DNA of 9,554 bases, taken from the NCBI GenBank assembly GCA_030040115.1, contig JASHUH010000228.1:1-9554 (forward strand), given 5' to 3'. The notes beneath the pieces were generated by a model, which saw only the letters and a list, made by a program, of their open reading frames with translations, had not been told where the DNA came from and made no database searches. The position numbers were made by a program, and so were the translations under genes. Below, piece by piece: positions 8,101 through 9,554 of the stretch. The stretch's first letter is position 1, and the number at the start of each line of letters is the position of its first letter. Origin of the DNA: Acidobacteriaceae bacterium. GTDB lineage: Bacteria; Acidobacteriota; Terriglobia; Terriglobales; Acidobacteriaceae.

Positions 8101-8603
8101 ATGGTCAAGTTCTCCCAGTCCTGTCCCACTTCCGGCATCTGCTCCATGGCAGTTGCCTGCAAGGTAGTGGACTGCTCCATGGACTCCGTTTGAAGAAGAG
8201 GAACGTTCTCGTGGACGGTGACCTGCTGCGTCGCTGACCCGACTGTCAATTGAGCGTTGACCGTTGTTAAGCCTGCCTGCACAGTAACGGGTCCACGGAT
8301 GAGTCGCTCAAACCCGCCTTTCGAGAAGGTGATGGTGTAGTTGCCTAACACAATCGATGAAGTGTCGTAAAGTCCGGCCGCGTCGGTCGTGTAGCTTGTA
8401 GACACGCCCGTGTCGAGATTCAAAACGGTCACGGTTGCTCCGGGAATCAGCGCTCCCGTCGTGTCGGTCACTGTGCCCCGGATGTCGCCGGAGGCGGCGA
8501 TTTGCGAGAAGCAAACGGCACTCGAGCAAAGCAGCACAAAGCATGCCAGCTCAGCAAAATACTTTCCGATAGACCCTATCCGCATCGTGCCAGTCATGTT
8601 CAT
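5127..8603 (-). CDS. Oar-like TonB-dependent outer-membrane receptor with carboxypeptidase-regulatory-like domain
   Basis: This 1158-residue protein has the standard length and order of the acidobacterial family. It has an N-terminal signal region (hydrophobic about 18-34), a carboxypeptidase-regulatory-like Ig-type domain at about 40-125 (DIRGTVTD, then IPGATVTV), and a plug-like domain at about 130-250 (VTLDGSTV, then DIAEVQI). A large outer-membrane barrel follows, with the typical GGPILKKKLFFF segment near 300 and a C-terminus ending in aromatic Phe. Such proteins move oligosaccharides, glycopeptides or other large ligands across the outer membrane using TonB energy. The hydrolase genes downstream suggest glycan products here. 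I do not see a clear TonB box. The first ATG is chosen for its GGGAGG six bases upstream, with other Met codons at 3 and 7. It is the first gene of the series, behind a good promoter. No frameshift or truncation is visible. Confidence 0.92.
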   Translation of the reverse strand: MNMTGTMRIGSIGKYFAELACFVLLCSSAVCFSQIAASGDIRGTVTDTTGALIPGATVTVLNLDTGVSTSYTTDAAGLYDTSSIVLGNYTITFSKGGFERLIRGPVTVQAGLTTVNAQLTVGSATQQVTVHENVPLLQTESMEQSTTLQATAMEQMPEVGQDWENLTMVIPGVTSGASAGSSYASNPSQYGSVNGNLPYENVTLDGSTVTLVNSSNSTTPPLEDIAEVQIQTSNFTAESGIGGTQYNQISKGGTSQFHGAAYEYFQNDALDAANYGFGAKVTVPFLRYDEYGGAVGGPILKKKLFFFFNYDRTYSNSGANSGFATFPLSTTSGIEVGDFTGFPTIYDPTTQVVTETGTVTQPDGKVQTCPCVTRTSFAQEYGNGNKIPPSMISPVAQAIQALYPSPSNHPSDGMFVTGVTEPYGTVANNYYYSIVTAATEPRYFGRLDYDLSPNNRITISDSEQDSPSSGGTPFAYPIGWEGNDVENNNAQISDVWTISPRVINEFRYGFTDQLNFFADDTIGKGYPQKLGLQSTEFDALPSTSITNYNTIAPASNAILKEFTYAPSDVVTLILGKHVFKFGGEFLAYQNNATAWGNEQSGSYSFGGGYTAEYVGATGTGVPYADFLLGDSSGWTAYDDTEYGARYKTPQMFVQDDYKLKPNLTLNLGLRYTMQIGLNEPHENMGVFDPAVLNPCTAGEPNCYAPGTYGAMWYGPTHANGRTAMSAPIWDAILPRLGFAWEPMANTTVRGGFGLYDYNYSLGTRGNVGFGTVYSYYGSVTDFTEGITSPVFLGNSTNPATTNATLPYALPGTSPTAYNGEGPDYQAYHVPDMDIEQWSVAVQRMLRPNLAVEVAYVGSHGYGLPFPVDINQVPESNLVEAETNPQLARPYPNFTDMYTQSGTNNAVSNYNSLQASITQRMSSGLSFSFNYVWAHMLDTMDTSGWYSTNMGTVLYQNAFDPSANYGGSNFDVRNAFKGYVTYQLPFGIGRKYLNGGANGRIIDAVIGGWNTSAIVRVQSGTPFTPVVTPNETFAQDGSEFPNVIGNPKLTSHSIYQWYNPSAYAAPPEATFGDGRRNSVYGPKLGQVNLTLGKIFSIWELTKMEIRADANNVFNHPSFGDPNTSLYCPTLGQACSSTVTNDTSLTIDGRTMQLGARFSF

Positions 8604-8609
8604 TCCAAG

Positions 8610-8615
8610 CCTCCC
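8610..8615 (-). promoter_or_regulatory. Ribosome binding site of the receptor gene
   Basis: The minus strand reads GGGAGG six bases before the ATG at 8603. This favours the first of three clustered ATG codons. Confidence 0.75.
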
Positions 8616-8664
8616 GAACTTGAATTTGCAATAGCTTAGTAATCGTTAACTGAAACGAGAAAAA

Positions 8665-8694
8665 ATATTACTCCACCGGCGGAGGAATTGTCAA
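8665..8694 (-). promoter_or_regulatory. Sigma70-type promoter of the receptor/hydrolase series
   Basis: On the minus strand a perfect TTGACA (-35, 8689-8694) is followed after 18 bp by TAATAT (-10, 8665-8670, 4 of 6). An A/T-rich tract at 8699-8715 directly upstream of the -35 is a plausible UP element. Transcription would start near 8658, giving a leader of about 55 bases. The spacer holds a near-perfect dyad (8671-8684, CTCC-ACCGGC-GGAG, one mismatched pair) placed where a repressor could block RNA polymerase. Confidence 0.65.
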
Positions 8695-8869
8695 GCCCAA
8701 AAATTGAAAAAATTACTGTTCCGAAAACTACCGCTAGATCTGAAGCTACCCAAGCGGCAGAAGAGCTGCGAGTCCCGCCACGTGCGGCACCAATGCGCTC
8801 CTGTGGAAAAGGCCTCGGGCGAACATTCACTTGCAACGGGAATGGTCACGCCAAATCGACATCCCGGTC

Positions 8870-8885
8870 TGTGACGTCAGTCACA
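8870..8885. promoter_or_regulatory. Crp-type palindrome 1
   Basis: TGTGA-CGTCAG-TCACA matches the Crp half-site consensus TGTGA-N6-TCACA exactly. It also contains the palindrome TGACGTCA. It lies about 220 bp upstream of the receptor transcription start, and its centre is 18 bp from a second site. Confidence 0.6.
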
Positions 8886-8887
8886 TC

Positions 8888-8903
8888 TGTGATGAGCATC
8901 ACA
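8888..8903. promoter_or_regulatory. Crp-type palindrome 2
   Basis: TGTGATG-AG-CATCACA is a perfect 7-bp inverted repeat and again fits TGTGA-N6-TCACA. It lies two bases after the first site. A weak -10-like TATAGA (8920-8925) sits downstream on the plus strand, which would put this site near -37 of a forward promoter, close to the class II activator position. A Crp/Fnr-superfamily regulator is the likely binder. Another dimeric regulator is possible. Confidence 0.6.
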
Positions 8904-9051
8904 TCCATCTGCGGCAAAATATAGAGAATCACGCCGATTACCAATGCGCTAGCCTTCATTCTTCCTCAGACCCTCTTCTCCGCTCCTAGCAGGATCGAAA
9001 GACGATTCTTGCCGCTAGTTGGGCAAGAGGCACGGGGGCGTCGCGCCGCAT

Positions 9052-9300
9052 CTACGATTTGGCTGAAACGCGCGCTACGGACTTTGCTATCGTGCATCGG
9101 GGCACTCCGGGCAGACAGATTTTTCTGGCAGAAAATCCCTTCTGCCACGAATCACGCCCCTCCCGCTTCTGAGTCAAGAGAAGCCGCTCATTCAATCGGT
9201 TACGCGCCGCCCGCAAAATGCGGGGAAAGCCGGTCATTTTTTTCTTGACATACTTTTTCTGGTGTGCATAGAATTGCACTCGTTTTTCCGTTTCAGTCAT
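9052..9300 (-). CDS. Possible small basic protein, unknown
   Basis: An 82-codon frame starts with ATG preceded by AGGAG six bases upstream (9307-9311), the best ribosome binding site in this flank. The product is rich in Lys and Arg (MTETEKRVQFY, then HQKKYVKKK), has no signal peptide or membrane segment, and matches no family I recognise. Against it being real, the frame overlaps the forward promoter and terminator-like hairpin at 9195-9274, I see no minus-strand promoter, and the C-terminal half has unremarkable composition. It may be chance. Confidence 0.2.
   Translation of the reverse strand: MTETEKRVQFYAHQKKYVKKKMTGFPRILRAARNRLNERLLLTQKREGRDSWQKGFSARKICLPGVPRCTIAKSVARVSAKS
9126..9147. 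promoter_or_regulatory. Perfect 8-bp inverted repeat
   Basis: TGGCAGAA (9126-9133) and TTCTGCCA (9140-9147) are exact reverse complements separated by six bases. It could be an operator or an RNA stem-loop inside the putative intergenic transcript. Confidence 0.45.
9195..9243 (+). terminator. Terminator-like hairpin with T7
   Basis: An inner stem CCCGCA/TGCGGG (9210-9215 and 9219-9224) sits inside an outer stem ATCGGTT/AGCCGGT (9195-9201 and 9228-9234, with two G-T pairs). Two bases later comes a run of seven Ts (9237-9243). This would end plus-strand transcription. The internal loop is uneven, so the call is tentative. Confidence 0.4.
9245..9274 (+). promoter_or_regulatory. Forward sigma70-type promoter
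   Basis: A perfect TTGACA (9245-9250) is separated by 18 bp from TAGAAT (9269-9274, 5 of 6). Transcription would begin near 9281. It starts immediately after the T run of the terminator-like hairpin. No forward gene with a ribosome binding site follows within the window, so the product is either a non-coding RNA or a long leader of a gene beyond 9554. Confidence 0.5.
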
Positions 9301-9315
9301 CGTTTACTCCTAACC

Positions 9316-9366
9316 TGCGTTGCCCGAAAGGGAGTCCCTGTTGATGGGGACTCCCGAATGCACGCA
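9316..9366 (+). ncRNA. Structured element downstream of the forward promoter
   Basis: GGGAGTCCC (9330-9338) and GGGACTCCC (9347-9355) form a perfect 9-bp stem with an 8-base loop. An outer TGCGT/ACGCA pair (9316-9320 and 9362-9366) encloses it across an internal loop. It lies about 50 bases after the predicted start of the forward promoter. No T tract follows, so it is not a simple terminator. It matches no RNA family I can name. Confidence 0.35.
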
Positions 9367-9554
9367 ATTACCAGGACGGTGAAAGGCAACTCGAAAAAGC
9401 ACAGTTCAACAACGAGAAACGAATTTTCAATAGATGGGTATCTGCTTCATTCAGGTAAGCACAACCTGCAGAGGCCGTTCTGAGTCAAAGCACCCCAGAT
9501 ATTGCGGTCACCTGAGTCAAGCGGATAGCCATCTTTCAATAATCTTTGTTTCGA

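Larger units (their letters stand above)
9169..9520. repeat. Three copies of CTGAGTCAA
   Basis: The 9-mer CTGAGTCAA occurs at 9169-9177, 9480-9488 and 9512-9520. The first two copies share a longer TTCTGAGTCAA. The last two are 32 bp apart, about three helical turns. The core TGAGTCA is near-palindromic. Possible regulator sites, but chance is not excluded. Confidence 0.25.
8904..9554. other. Gene-poor, signal-rich right flank
   Basis: About 650 bp without a convincing protein gene. All open frames are short, overlap on both strands and match no known family. Instead it holds a dyad (9126-9147), a terminator-like hairpin (9195-9243), a forward promoter (9245-9274), a stem-loop (9330-9355) and three copies of CTGAGTCAA. 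From 9367 to the window end I see only two of those copies and no ORF with a ribosome binding site. A forward gene may begin beyond the window. Confidence 0.5.

Noticed and set aside
8636..8836. 66-codon minus-strand frame upstream of the receptor
   Set aside because: It covers the promoter and has no recognisable family or ribosome binding site.
8966..9148. 60-codon minus-strand frame
   Set aside because: Starts at GTG with poor ribosome binding context, overlaps another frame and has no family resemblance.
9316..9366. CRISPR repeat or tRNA-like element
   Set aside because: The stem occurs once only, with no spaced repeats, and lacks tRNA arms or a T-loop motif.

Overview
The window looks like chromosomal DNA of an Acidobacteriota member, probably class Terriglobia. 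The main reason is an 1158-residue outer-membrane receptor of the Oar-like/TonB-dependent type with an N-terminal carboxypeptidase-regulatory-like domain. This family is greatly expanded in soil Acidobacteriota, and here it sits directly upstream of secreted glycoside hydrolases. The taxonomic call is an inference from protein style, not from a marker gene.

All four convincing genes lie on the minus strand and read right to left. They are the receptor (8603 to 5127), two tandem paralogous Tat-exported cellulase-like hydrolases (4984 to 3668 and 3565 to 2270), and a Sec-exported GH5 hydrolase (2132 to 615). Gaps are about 100-145 bp. A well-formed sigma70-type promoter (8665-8694) precedes the receptor and no U-tailed terminator is visible between the genes, so one transcription unit is plausible. 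A 9-bp stem-loop just after the receptor could adjust expression of the downstream genes. The layout is a compact glycan-use locus: extracytoplasmic beta-glycan cleavage plus outer-membrane uptake of the products. No SusD-like gene, transporter or regulator is present.

The two middle genes are a tandem duplication, about 79% identical by hand count, with homology running past both stop and start codons. They have diverged at telling places. The upstream copy has Asp instead of Asn immediately before the presumed acid/base Glu, a 7-residue-longer loop after the last barrel strand, a GTG start and a weaker ribosome binding site.

The right 950 bp (8604-9554) has no convincing protein gene but is rich in signals. 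It holds two perfect TGTGA-N6-TCACA (Crp-type) palindromes 18 bp apart, an 8-bp perfect dyad, a terminator-like hairpin with seven Ts, a strong forward promoter with a perfect TTGACA, and a 9-bp stem-loop downstream of it. This is the best place to look for something undescribed, such as Crp-controlled small RNAs or a structured leader. The left 614 bp holds nothing I can identify.
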